DNA from: Opitutaceae bacterium
GTDB lineage: Bacteria > Verrucomicrobiota > Verrucomicrobiia > Opitutales > Opitutaceae
Assembly: GCA_025352845.1 (NCBI GenBank)
Contig: JANXSC010000134.1
Coordinates: forward strand, 1-5,861
Reading direction: 5' to 3'
DNA: 5,861 bases
Of the stretch, positions 1 to 5,861 are shown piece after piece. Position 1 is the stretch's first letter; every line of letters starts with the position of its first letter. Below the pieces are notes generated by a model. That model did not search any database. It saw nothing but the letters and a program-made list of their open reading frames with translations, and was not told the origin of the DNA. The position numbers and the translations under genes were made by a program.

Positions 1-112
1 TCTGGAAACGCGTCAGCGCCTCCGTCGGCGAAAGCGCCGGATGCCGATCGACGGCGTGCAGCGCAATTAGACTCAACACTCCCAAGGCGGCGGTGAGGAA
101 TCGTCCACGCAT
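1..112 (-). CDS. Exported protein, N-terminus only; probable PVC-type haem/dehydrogenase protein (partial)
   Basis: The first 37 codons of a leftward gene are present and the rest lies beyond the left edge. The start is the ATG at 112-110. The N-terminus is a clear signal peptide: MRGR, then a hydrophobic core FLTAALGVLSLIAL, with likely cleavage after LHA (residue 20), so the product is exported. The mature start VDRHPALSPTEALTRFQ resembles the opening of PVC-type membrane-bound dehydrogenase/haem-binding proteins, where a 'PLSPEEAL..F' segment precedes the beta-propeller domain. That assignment rests on recalled family resemblance over about 12 residues and is an inference; the propeller and CxxCH are outside the window. 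There is no strong Shine-Dalgarno sequence (TTGGATTCCT precedes the ATG). It starts 64 bases after the oxidoreductase stop on the same strand, so co-transcription is likely. Any other secreted protein remains possible. Confidence 0.66.
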   Translation of the reverse strand, partial: MRGRFLTAALGVLSLIALHAVDRHPALSPTEALTRFQ

Positions 113-132
113 AGGAATCCAAGTGGCGAAGA

Positions 133-161
133 GGAAAGTCGCATCCGTCGTGCAACTTTCC
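133..161 (-). other. Intergenic hairpin between oxidoreductase and left-edge gene
   Basis: On the minus strand GGAAAGTTGC is followed by a 9-base loop and GCGACTTTCC, giving a 10-pair stem with one G-U pair. It lies 15 bases after the oxidoreductase stop and 20 bases before the next start. No U-run follows (TCTTCGCC comes next), so it does not look like a standard intrinsic terminator. An mRNA-processing, stability or partial-attenuation element is more plausible. The pairing is seen directly; the role is inferred. Confidence 0.45.
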
Positions 162-176
162 GCCTCAGTCTTAATC

Positions 177-1214
177 CTACTTCAATTCCTTCATCTTGAC
201 CTCGCGCCCGAGTTCCGCGGACAGATCCGCGGCGAGCACCGTGCGGTGCGACTTCATGCTTTCGCGGAGGTTGGTGAGCGGCATTTCCTCGCCGCGTTCG
301 AGGGCGGCGAAGAACGCCTCAAACTGCGATTGATACGGGTGATCCGACACGTCGCCGGAATCGAGCATCTTCATCGAGAGGCTGCTCCACGCGTGCTTGT
401 TGAGGCCGTTGACGCGGTTCGAGTGGAACTTGTTGTCGAGGAGCGAGCCCTCGCTGCCGACAAGGTGCGTGTGGAAATAGTATGGCTGGATGCAGTCGAT
501 GACCGACGCGACCTTGCCCAACCGGCCACCGCTGAACTTCAAAATCGTGACCGAGGTCGTGGCATACTCGTATTGCGCGAAGGTTTTATTTTTGGAGCGC
601 GTCGTGAAGCTCGTGACCGATTCCACCTCGGTGCCCATGCAGAGCAGCAGCGCGTCCATCGCGTGGCAACCGGCGGAGAGCAGGCTGCTGCCGCCGTTTT
701 TCTTTCCGGTGTTCCAGCGGAACTGGCCATACCACGGCCCGATGCCATGATAGTAGTCGACCTCGCCATAGTGGATCGCGCCGAGGAGGCCGGCGTCAAT
801 CACGGACTTCGTCACTTGAAACTGGCTGGAGAACCGGCACTCGAAACACACGCAGGTTTTCACGCCGGCCTTCGTCACCGCGGCGTTGACGGCCTTCGCG
901 TCCGCGAGCGCGAGCGTGACGGGCTTTTCGAGGATGATGTGCTTCCCGGCCTTGGCTGCGGCGATGATGTGCGCGGCGTGCTGGCTCGGATAGCTGCACA
1001 CGGAGACGACATGAATGTCCTTCCGCTTCAGCATCGCGTCGAGATCGGTGAACGCCTCGATTGGGCTGCCATGGCGTGCGCTGAGCGCGGCATTGTCCTG
1101 CGGGCGCGAGGAGTAAATAGCGGTGACCTGCGCGTGGGCCGTGGCGTTAATCGCCTGAATATGCGCGGTGGCGACCCAGCCGTAACCGATGACTGCAACG
1201 TTGTATTTCTTCAT
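177..1214 (-). CDS. Gfo/Idh/MocA-family NAD(P)-dependent oxidoreductase
   Basis: A 345-residue protein, typical length for this family, which oxidises or reduces hydroxyl groups on sugars, inositols and related compounds with a tightly held NAD(P). The N-terminal Rossmann fold shows VAVIGYGWVATAH (residues 6-18) with the GxGxxA dinucleotide loop at 10-15. The family signature EKP is at 96-98, with K97 the presumed catalytic lysine. The C-terminal substrate domain follows, with GGSSLLSAGCHAMD at 174-187; G182, H184 and D187 match the usual GxHxxD, while the Asp normally two residues before that Gly is Ser180. The end (HPYQSQFEAFFAALERGEE, 292-310) is also typical. There is no signal or Tat peptide, so it is cytoplasmic. 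It lies 89 bases behind the receptor gene on the same strand, suggesting it acts on the imported substrate. No clear Shine-Dalgarno sequence precedes the ATG. The family is certain; the substrate is unknown. Confidence 0.95.
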   Translation of the reverse strand: MKKYNVAVIGYGWVATAHIQAINATAHAQVTAIYSSRPQDNAALSARHGSPIEAFTDLDAMLKRKDIHVVSVCSYPSQHAAHIIAAAKAGKHIILEKPVTLALADAKAVNAAVTKAGVKTCVCFECRFSSQFQVTKSVIDAGLLGAIHYGEVDYYHGIGPWYGQFRWNTGKKNGGSSLLSAGCHAMDALLLCMGTEVESVTSFTTRSKNKTFAQYEYATTSVTILKFSGGRLGKVASVIDCIQPYYFHTHLVGSEGSLLDNKFHSNRVNGLNKHAWSSLSMKMLDSGDVSDHPYQSQFEAFFAALERGEEMPLTNLRESMKSHRTVLAADLSAELGREVKMKELK

Positions 1215-1243
1215 GGATTGAGCCGAGGTTTATTTGCGTCCGG

Positions 1244-1260
1244 CGCGCCGGGTGGGCGCG
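1244..1260 (-). other. GC-only hairpin between receptor and oxidoreductase genes
   Basis: On the minus strand CGCGCC, a 5-base loop CACCC, and GGCGCG form a 6-pair stem made only of G-C pairs, 30 bases before the oxidoreductase start. It overlaps a perfect 12-base palindrome, CCGGCGCGCCGG (1240-1251). No U-run follows (CCGGACGCAAAT), so it is not a classic terminator. It could slow or cleave the transcript between the two cistrons. In a GC-rich genome such a stem can also arise by chance. Confidence 0.35.
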
Positions 1261-1286
1261 GCGGGAAAACGCTCAGCCGATGGATT

Positions 1287-1311
1287 CGTTTTGATCGAAA
1301 AGGTCAAAACG
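1287..1311 (-). other. Inverted repeat spanning the receptor stop codon
   Basis: CGTTTTGA and TCAAAACG form a perfect 8-pair stem with a 9-base loop. The receptor's TGA stop (1306-1304) lies within the 5' arm on the minus strand. The stem is AT-rich for this window and no U-run follows it, so it is at most a weak terminator. With the GC hairpin at 1244-1260 it makes a two-stem gap between the first and second cistrons, a layout that could give higher receptor expression than downstream expression (inference). Confidence 0.4.
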
Positions 1312-4300
1312 TTCCTTTGAGCCCGAGCGCCAGGGCGATGCCGAACTCCGAAGTGCGGTTCTGCCGGGCGTAGCCGGGCGTGGACGAGCCATACCACTGC
1401 AGCTGCTGTGGCACGTTAAGCGCGTTGCTCGCGCTCGCGGCGAGCGAAAGCCGGCGCGTCAGCTGATAGCCGGCGTTGAGATCAAGCGTGGTGCGCGCGG
1501 CGAAGTATTGAAACGCATCCGGCCCGAGCGCCGGCTGCGCCGTCCGTTTGTCGAGGCCGCGATAATTCCATTTCGCGATCAGCGTCAGCCGCTGCCGGCT
1601 GAACGACACGCCCCAGTTCGCCGTCTTCGGGATGAACGTCGTGAAATCGGCCTGGCGGTTCCCCTCCAACTGGAGCTTCGTGCCATTGGCAAACACGGTG
1701 AAGTGGGCGCCCCATTTGCCGAGCTCGCGCAACGAGTGGCGCAGGTTGAACTCCACGCCCTTGATGCGCGCCGCTCCGGCGTTGAACTTCGTGCTCAGGT
1801 TCCAGCCGAGGTAACGCGGGTCAAGCCCGAGTTCCTGCAGATCGGCCGCCGTGGCGATGCGCACAGCGCTGCCGAAGAAGTTGTCGATCTCCTTCACGAA
1901 AACGCCCGCGCTGAACACGCCGCCCTGCTGGCTGTAGTATTCGAGGGAGAGATCGTAGTTGTCCGCGGTCCACGGCCGCAGCGCGGTGTTCCGGATGGCG
2001 ATGGTGCCCCGGACGATCGCGGGATTGTTCAGGTCCTGCTCGCTGAGATCGTTTTCGCTAAAGGTCGCGTTCGGAATGATGTCGAGGAAATCGGGCCGGC
2101 CGTAGGTCTTTGCGTAGGCGGCGCGCAGGAGGAAATTCTCCTTGAGATCGAACGTGAGGTGGAGGCTCGGATAGTAGCCGTCGTAGGTGCGATTCGCCCG
2201 GTAGCCGCGCTCCCGCCGCGTGAGCAGCAGCTCCTGGATCGAGCCGGCGGCGCCGGCCTCGGGGCGGCGCAGGCGCGCGCCGCTCGCATCGCGGACAAAA
2301 CTGCCGGTCGCGGTCCGCTGGAACACGTTGTCGGGCTCCACCAGCGGGCCTTCACCCTTGTCGTCGGTTCGCTCGAAGCGCACCCCGGTGAGCACGTTCA
2401 GGCGATTCTTGAAGAGCCGCGCCTCGCCCTGGAGATAAAGCGCGGACGCCGTTTCCCGGATGTATTCGGAGTTCGTGATCCGAAACGTCTCCTGCGTCAC
2501 CGCCTGCGCGGGCGTCTGCGAGAACAGAATCGGATTCGCGCGCCAGGCGGTGTAGGCCCGGTTGACCGACGTCCACGGCACGTTGCTGAAACCGTAGAAG
2601 GGATCCTGATTCCGATACGACTGCATCAGGAAGGGCTCGGGCGATTCGAAGGTGTTGGGGTTCCCGTCGGGTCCGTTGAAGGTCCACGCGATGCTTTCCT
2701 GGCGCGAATCGACGCTCAGGATGCTGCGATACGCGCCCGCCTGCAGCGACGTGGGGAACGGGAAAAAATTGAAGCGCCGCCGCACACTGAGGTTGGCCGC
2801 CTTGAAGTTGGAGTTGTTGTTATACGGCGCCTCGGTCGCGGTCGTCACGCGATAGTTGGCGATGTTGTAGATGTCGATCGGCTGGTTCGCGTCGTTGAAC
2901 ACGCTGATGGTGCGGGGGCGGTCGAGGGTCGTGTCGAGCAGCGACACCCGCGAGGAGCCGGTGATCACCGATGTCAACCCGGCGAAGTGTCCGGAATTCG
3001 GGCGCTTGCGGCCCGAGCTCGACGCATTGACGCCCGCCTCGATCTTCCATTTTCCGTCGTCGAAGCGGTAATTCACGTTCGTGCCGTCGGTGTGGCCCTC
3101 GAACGATTGCGCGCTGCCCGACAGTGTCACCGCCCCGCGACCAGTGGCACCGACCGTGAAATTGTCGCCGAAGCTGAACGGCACGCCGGTCGCGACCGTG
3201 GGCGCGGCGATGGTGCCGGCGTTCATCGCCCAGCTGAGCGTGCCGATGTAAATCTTATACCGGTTGAGCTGCGCGCCGATGGAGAGGACGGAATTCGGCG
3301 TCACGCGCCAGTCGGCCTTGAAGCTGAAGGTCGTCCGGGTCTGGCTGCGCGGGCCGTCCTGCAGGGTGTATTGCTGCAGAAACGGCCGGCTGATCGTAGC
3401 GCCCGTGCCGGTGCCGCCCGTGTTGAACAGCGTCGTCGAGAGGTGCTGCTCGTTGAATTTGTTGCTCTGAAACCCGGTGACGACGACGCCGAACGTCTTG
3501 TTGACGGGAATCGTCGCGTCAAAATCGAATCCGCCGAGAATCTTGCGGGTGTCGTGGTCGCCGTTCGAATGCGGCGTCTTGCGCAGCGTGAGGTTCTCGC
3601 TGTTGGCCACCACGTTCAGGCCGTAGTTGAATTGCGCGCGGCTGCGCTCGAACGCGCTTTTGCTCACCATGTTCACCGAGCCCGCCAGCGAGTCCGCGGG
3701 CGTCGCGGGCGTGGGCACCTTCGTGACCTCGATGCGCGAGACGTTGTTCAGCGCCATCGCGTTCATGTTGAAGTTGCGCGTCGGCGACGCGTTGGCCGTG
3801 ACCAGCGGCGCGCCGTCGGAGGTAAACGACGTCTTGTTTCCGCCGATCCCGCGCACCGCCACACCGACGATCTCAACTTCGCTGTATTCCGCCGCCAGGC
3901 CGGGGATGAATTTCAGGAACTCGCCCACGTTGCTGCCCTGCACGTCGCCAAACGAGTCGGTGGACATCACGTTCTTGAGATTGGGCGCGAACCGCTGCTC
4001 GTTGATCGCGATCGCCTTGCCATCGGTTTCCTTGTCGGACGTGACCCGGAAGCTGTCGAGTTTCACGATGTCGGTGGCCGCCGCGCCGTAGCGCGCCTTG
4101 CTCGTCAGGTCCACATTGCGTTCGATCATTCCGCCGTCGGTCACGGCGACCGAAATCTCCTGCCTGTCGAGATCGGTGTAGAAGACCTCGAGCGTGACGC
4201 CGCCCGCCGGCACGTCCACCAGCCGGTAGGTGCCGGACTCGTCCGTATAAGCGACGAGATCCGTGCCCTTCACCGACACACGCGCCTTGTTGAGATATTT

Positions 4301-4453
4301 TCCCGTGACGACGTTCTGGACGCGACCCGAAATCGTCCCGGTCGATGACGCAGCGGAAATACCCGCCGGAGTGCTGCTCTGGGCAAAAACGATCGGGGCC
4401 GTTGCGGCGCCAAGCGCGAGACTGAGGATAGCGAGCAGTTTGATGTGGTTCAT
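1304..4453 (-). CDS. TonB-dependent outer-membrane receptor with N-terminal carboxypeptidase-regulatory-like domain
   Basis: A 1049-residue outer-membrane transporter powered by the TonB-ExbBD complex. The start is placed at 4453 because MNHIKLLAILSLALGAA begins a clean signal peptide, with cleavage near VFAQ (residues 22-25); the open frame runs 58 codons further upstream to 4627, but that stretch has no signal and looks like untranslated leader. Order of parts: a carboxypeptidase-regulatory-like beta-sandwich at about 39-116 (TISGRVQNVVTGKYLNKARV, then DESGTYRLVDVPAG); a TonB-box-like IVKLDSFRVT at 129-138; a plug at about 152-265 (VGEFLKFIPG, VRGIGGNKTSFTSDGAPL, IEVTKVPTPATPADSLAGSV); then a beta-barrel ending in LGLKGTF, with the C-terminal Phe expected for barrel assembly. 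The plug recalls the large carbohydrate-type receptors (TonB-Xanth-Caul-like). No SusD partner lies next to it. GGA eight bases upstream is only a weak ribosome site. The class is certain; the ligand is unknown. Confidence 0.95.
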   Translation of the reverse strand: MNHIKLLAILSLALGAATAPIVFAQSSTPAGISAASSTGTISGRVQNVVTGKYLNKARVSVKGTDLVAYTDESGTYRLVDVPAGGVTLEVFYTDLDRQEISVAVTDGGMIERNVDLTSKARYGAAATDIVKLDSFRVTSDKETDGKAIAINEQRFAPNLKNVMSTDSFGDVQGSNVGEFLKFIPGLAAEYSEVEIVGVAVRGIGGNKTSFTSDGAPLVTANASPTRNFNMNAMALNNVSRIEVTKVPTPATPADSLAGSVNMVSKSAFERSRAQFNYGLNVVANSENLTLRKTPHSNGDHDTRKILGGFDFDATIPVNKTFGVVVTGFQSNKFNEQHLSTTLFNTGGTGTGATISRPFLQQYTLQDGPRSQTRTTFSFKADWRVTPNSVLSIGAQLNRYKIYIGTLSWAMNAGTIAAPTVATGVPFSFGDNFTVGATGRGAVTLSGSAQSFEGHTDGTNVNYRFDDGKWKIEAGVNASSSGRKRPNSGHFAGLTSVITGSSRVSLLDTTLDRPRTISVFNDANQPIDIYNIANYRVTTATEAPYNNNSNFKAANLSVRRRFNFFPFPTSLQAGAYRSILSVDSRQESIAWTFNGPDGNPNTFESPEPFLMQSYRNQDPFYGFSNVPWTSVNRAYTAWRANPILFSQTPAQAVTQETFRITNSEYIRETASALYLQGEARLFKNRLNVLTGVRFERTDDKGEGPLVEPDNVFQRTATGSFVRDASGARLRRPEAGAAGSIQELLLTRRERGYRANRTYDGYYPSLHLTFDLKENFLLRAAYAKTYGRPDFLDIIPNATFSENDLSEQDLNNPAIVRGTIAIRNTALRPWTADNYDLSLEYYSQQGGVFSAGVFVKEIDNFFGSAVRIATAADLQELGLDPRYLGWNLSTKFNAGAARIKGVEFNLRHSLRELGKWGAHFTVFANGTKLQLEGNRQADFTTFIPKTANWGVSFSRQRLTLIAKWNYRGLDKRTAQPALGPDAFQYFAARTTLDLNAGYQLTRRLSLAASASNALNVPQQLQWYGSSTPGYARQNRTSEFGIALALGLKGTF

Positions 4454-4537
4454 TTTTCCAAGGGGTCCGGGCGGAAATTTTGGGGGTAGGGCAAATCGAT
4501 CTTTGTGTGGCGGGTCGCCAGAGCGAATCCGCCGGCA

Positions 4538-4565
4538 CGCAACACTTGCAGCTGCACCCGTTGCG
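4538..4565. promoter_or_regulatory. 28-base interrupted palindrome, candidate operator
   Basis: The arms CGCAAC (4538-4543) and GTTGCG (4560-4565) are exact reverse complements, and the core TGCAGCTGCA (4547-4556) is a perfect palindrome. Arms and core share the same centre (between 4551 and 4552), separated on each side by three unpaired bases (ACT and CCC). In all, 11 of 14 base pairs per half are symmetric. The core leaves almost no loop, so a DNA site for a dimeric regulator fits better than an RNA hairpin. It lies 84 bases upstream of the receptor start and 133 bases upstream of the DUF1549 start, well placed to control both. The regulator family is unknown; a LacI-type protein is one guess. 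Confidence 0.5.
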
Positions 4566-4623
4566 ATTGCGCCGCACCCAAAATCGAAAAGCGAAGGAAA
4601 AATTTTGATTCCGCCCACGCCAC

Positions 4624-4636
4624 GCACGCAACAGTT
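4624..4636 (+). repeat. Second copy of a 13-base direct repeat (first copy at 4535-4547)
   Basis: GCACGCAACAGTT here matches GCACGCAACACTT at 4535-4547 in 12 of 13 positions, 89 bases apart. The shared part includes CGCAAC, the outer arm of the palindrome, so this may be a second half-site for the same regulator. It overlaps the possible -10 TACACT (4636-4641) of the rightward gene by one base, a position suited to repression. The role is inferred. Confidence 0.4.
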
Positions 4637-4698
4637 ACACTCGGACGGGATGAGAAAATCCTTTCGCTTCCCCGCCGAAAACGGTTCCTTTCAATCTG

Positions 4699-5861
4699 AT
4701 GCTTTCGTGGAAACCCATTGCCGTCGGCTTCGCCCTCGCCACCACCCTCTCCGCCGCCACCGCGCCGGTGGACTACGTGCGCGACGTGAAGCCGATCCTC
4801 GCGCAGACCTGCTACAAGTGCCACGGTCCTTCGCAGCAGAAAGGCGGACTCCGCGCCGACACCGCGGCGTTTCTCCGTGAAGGCGGCGACGCCGGAGCTT
4901 CGTTCAAACCCGGCGACTCCGCGGCGAGCATCATGGTGCAAGCCATCCTCGGCACGCACGACGACATCTCGCGGATGCCCTACAAAAAACCGCCGCTCGC
5001 CGACGCGCAGATCGCACTCATCCGCGCCTGGATCGATCAAGGCGCGGTCGCACCGGCCAACGAAGAACCGGCGAAGGATGTGCACTGGGCCTTCGTCGCG
5101 CCCGAGCGCCCGGTTCCGCCTGAAATCAAAAAGCGAGAATCGAAAATCGAAAATCCCATCGACGCCTTCATCCTCGCCCGCCTCGAAAAGGAAAAAATCG
5201 CCCCCGCGCCCGAGGCCGATCCGGTGACGTTGCTCCGCCGCGTGAGCCTTGATCTCACCGGCCTGCCGCCGACCCCGGAGGAGATCGCAAAATTTTCCGC
5301 CGACAACTCGCCCGGCGCCTACGCGAGCGCCGTCGAGCGCCTGCTCGCCTCGCCGCACTACGGCGAGCGCTGGGCGCGGCCGTGGCTCGACGTCGCGCGC
5401 TACGCCGACTCCAACGGCTACTCGATCGATGCGCCGCGCCAGATTTGGAAATACCGCGACTGGGTCGTCGCCGCCCTCAACCGCGATCTGCCCTACGACC
5501 AATTCGTCATCGATCAGCTCGCAGGAGATTTATTGCCCAACGCGACCGTCGAGCAAAAGACCGCCACCGGCTTCAACCGCAACACCCAGATCAACCAGGA
5601 GGGCGGCATCGATCCCGAGCAGTTTCGCATCGAGTCCGTGCTCGATCGCGTGGGCACGTTTGGCACCGCGTTCCTCGGTCTCACCGTCGGCTGCGCGCAG
5701 TGCCACGATCACAAGTTCGACCCGATTAAGCAGCGCGAATACTACCAGCTCTTCGCCTTCTTCAACAACACGGTCGAGGATGGCCACGGCAAGACCACGC
5801 CCGGCGGCACGATTTCGTTTCCCGAGGAAAAGGACAGCTCCGCCAACCTCGCCGCCGAACT
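4699..5861 (+). CDS. PSCyt1 + DUF1549 cytochrome-like exported protein (3' end outside window)
   Basis: The first 387 codons of a rightward gene that continues past the window. The start is the ATG at 4699: an in-frame stop lies at 4651, and the ATG opens a signal peptide (MLSWKPIAVGFALATTLSAA, residues 1-20). A planctomycete-type cytochrome C domain follows at about 27-93 (VDYVRDVKPILAQTCYKCHG) with a CxxCH haem motif at 38-42, QKGGLRAD, and RMPYKKPPL near 92-100. The DUF1549 (PSCyt2) domain spans about 153-358: NPIDAFILARLE, RRVSLDLTGLPPTPEE, YGERWARPWLDVARYADSNG, and GLTVGCAQCHDHKFDPI with a second CxxCH at 332-336. In known relatives a DUF1553 domain completes a protein of roughly 700-1100 residues; that part is not visible. 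It should be periplasmic or envelope-bound. Its biochemical role is poorly known; such proteins often sit near sulfatases and glycan genes. The linker (142-152) carries a tandem repeat. No Shine-Dalgarno sequence is evident. Confidence 0.95.
   Translation, partial: MLSWKPIAVGFALATTLSAATAPVDYVRDVKPILAQTCYKCHGPSQQKGGLRADTAAFLREGGDAGASFKPGDSAASIMVQAILGTHDDISRMPYKKPPLADAQIALIRAWIDQGAVAPANEEPAKDVHWAFVAPERPVPPEIKKRESKIENPIDAFILARLEKEKIAPAPEADPVTLLRRVSLDLTGLPPTPEEIAKFSADNSPGAYASAVERLLASPHYGERWARPWLDVARYADSNGYSIDAPRQIWKYRDWVVAALNRDLPYDQFVIDQLAGDLLPNATVEQKTATGFNRNTQINQEGGIDPEQFRIESVLDRVGTFGTAFLGLTVGCAQCHDHKFDPIKQREYYQLFAFFNNTVEDGHGKTTPGGTISFPEEKDSSANLAAE
5135..5155 (+). repeat. Heptamer tandem repeat inside the DUF1549 gene
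   Basis: Three consecutive heptamers occur here: GAGAATC, GAAAATC, GAAAATC, preceded by a degenerate A-rich stretch (GAAATCAAAAAGC, 5122-5134). They encode part of the lysine- and glutamate-rich linker EIKKRESKIEN (residues 142-152) between the cytochrome domain and DUF1549. A 7-base unit returns to the same frame every 21 bases, so more copies would read SKIENRK repeatedly. The A-rich composition contrasts with the surrounding GC-rich codons, suggesting an inserted or expanded repeat in a tolerant linker (inference). Confidence 0.6.

Larger units (their letters stand above)
4454..4698. promoter_or_regulatory. Divergent control region between the receptor and DUF1549 genes
   Basis: These 245 bases separate two genes transcribed away from each other, so both promoters should lie here. 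No convincing sigma-70 pair was found on either strand; TACACT at 4636-4641 is a possible -10 for the rightward gene but has no good -35 at 17 bases. The region holds the 28-base dyad (4538-4565), the 13-base direct repeat (4535-4547 and 4624-4636), and an A/T-rich patch at 4595-4611 (GGAAAAATTTTGATTCC). Short frames crossing it have no protein-like composition. Confidence 0.7.

Noticed and set aside
1240..1251. Perfect 12-base palindrome CCGGCGCGCCGG as a possible operator
   Set aside because: It is composed only of G and C and lies between two same-strand genes in a GC-rich genome, so chance is likely; it is folded into the hairpin entry instead.
93..1373. 426-codon plus-strand frame antisense to the Gfo/Idh gene
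   Set aside because: It has low-complexity, Arg-rich composition and crosses gene boundaries on the other strand; the minus-strand protein carries all the family motifs.
1508..4348. 946-codon open frame on the plus strand, antisense to the TonB receptor
   Set aside because: The product is arginine- and valine-rich with no recognisable domain, and it mirrors a clear receptor gene. Long antisense frames are expected opposite GC-rich genes.
4595..4611. GGAAAAATTTTGATTCC as an operator palindrome
   Set aside because: Only the four outer pairs and one inner pair match; the symmetry is too weak to claim a site.
4605..4641. Sigma-70 promoter from TTGATT and TACACT
   Set aside because: The spacing is 25 bases, far from the usual 16-18, so only the -10-like element is mentioned.
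4650..4880. Small plus-strand frame starting at ATG 4650 after GGACGGG, overlapping the DUF1549 start
   Set aside because: It is out of frame with the real gene, becomes Arg/His-rich after about 20 codons and shows no family features. A leader-peptide role cannot be excluded but has no support.
4450..5502. 350-codon minus-strand frame opposite the DUF1549 gene
   Set aside because: It is antisense to a clearly recognised protein and has no domain or signal peptide. Its FDFRFSLFDFR string is only the reverse reading of the heptamer repeat.

Overview
The window is GC-rich and tightly packed with four protein genes. It looks like a chromosomal segment of a Verrucomicrobiota bacterium, probably near Opitutaceae, or another PVC-superphylum relative. 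That placement is inferred from three things: a DUF1549-type protein with a planctomycete-style cytochrome domain, a second gene whose N-terminus looks like the start of a PVC-type haem/dehydrogenase protein, and a large TonB-dependent receptor with no SusD beside it. No database search was possible.

Layout. Three genes run leftwards on the minus strand: a TonB-dependent outer-membrane receptor (4453 to 1304), a cytoplasmic Gfo/Idh/MocA-family oxidoreductase (1214 to 177), and the first 37 codons of an exported protein cut by the left edge (112 to 1). The gaps are 89 and 64 bases, and each contains an inverted repeat able to form a hairpin, so the three may be one transcription unit with internal processing or attenuation sites. 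One gene runs rightwards from 4699 and leaves the window: an exported PSCyt1 + DUF1549 protein with two CxxCH motifs. It is not a closed reading frame because its stop lies outside the window.

The receptor and the DUF1549 gene are divergent and share a 245-base control region (4454-4698). This region holds a strong 28-base interrupted palindrome (4538-4565) whose outer arm, CGCAAC, recurs at 4628 within a 13-base direct repeat. It is the best candidate in the window for an operator that coordinates both sides.

Putative joint role (inference): the receptor imports a large or scarce substrate such as a glycan fragment, the exported haem-type proteins oxidise or process something in the periplasm, and the Gfo/Idh enzyme carries out an NAD(P)-dependent redox step in the cytoplasm. 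The substrate cannot be read from the sequence. There are no tRNA or rRNA genes, CRISPR arrays, insertion sequences or phage genes. The clearest oddity inside a gene is a short heptamer tandem repeat (GAAAATC) in the linker of the DUF1549 protein.
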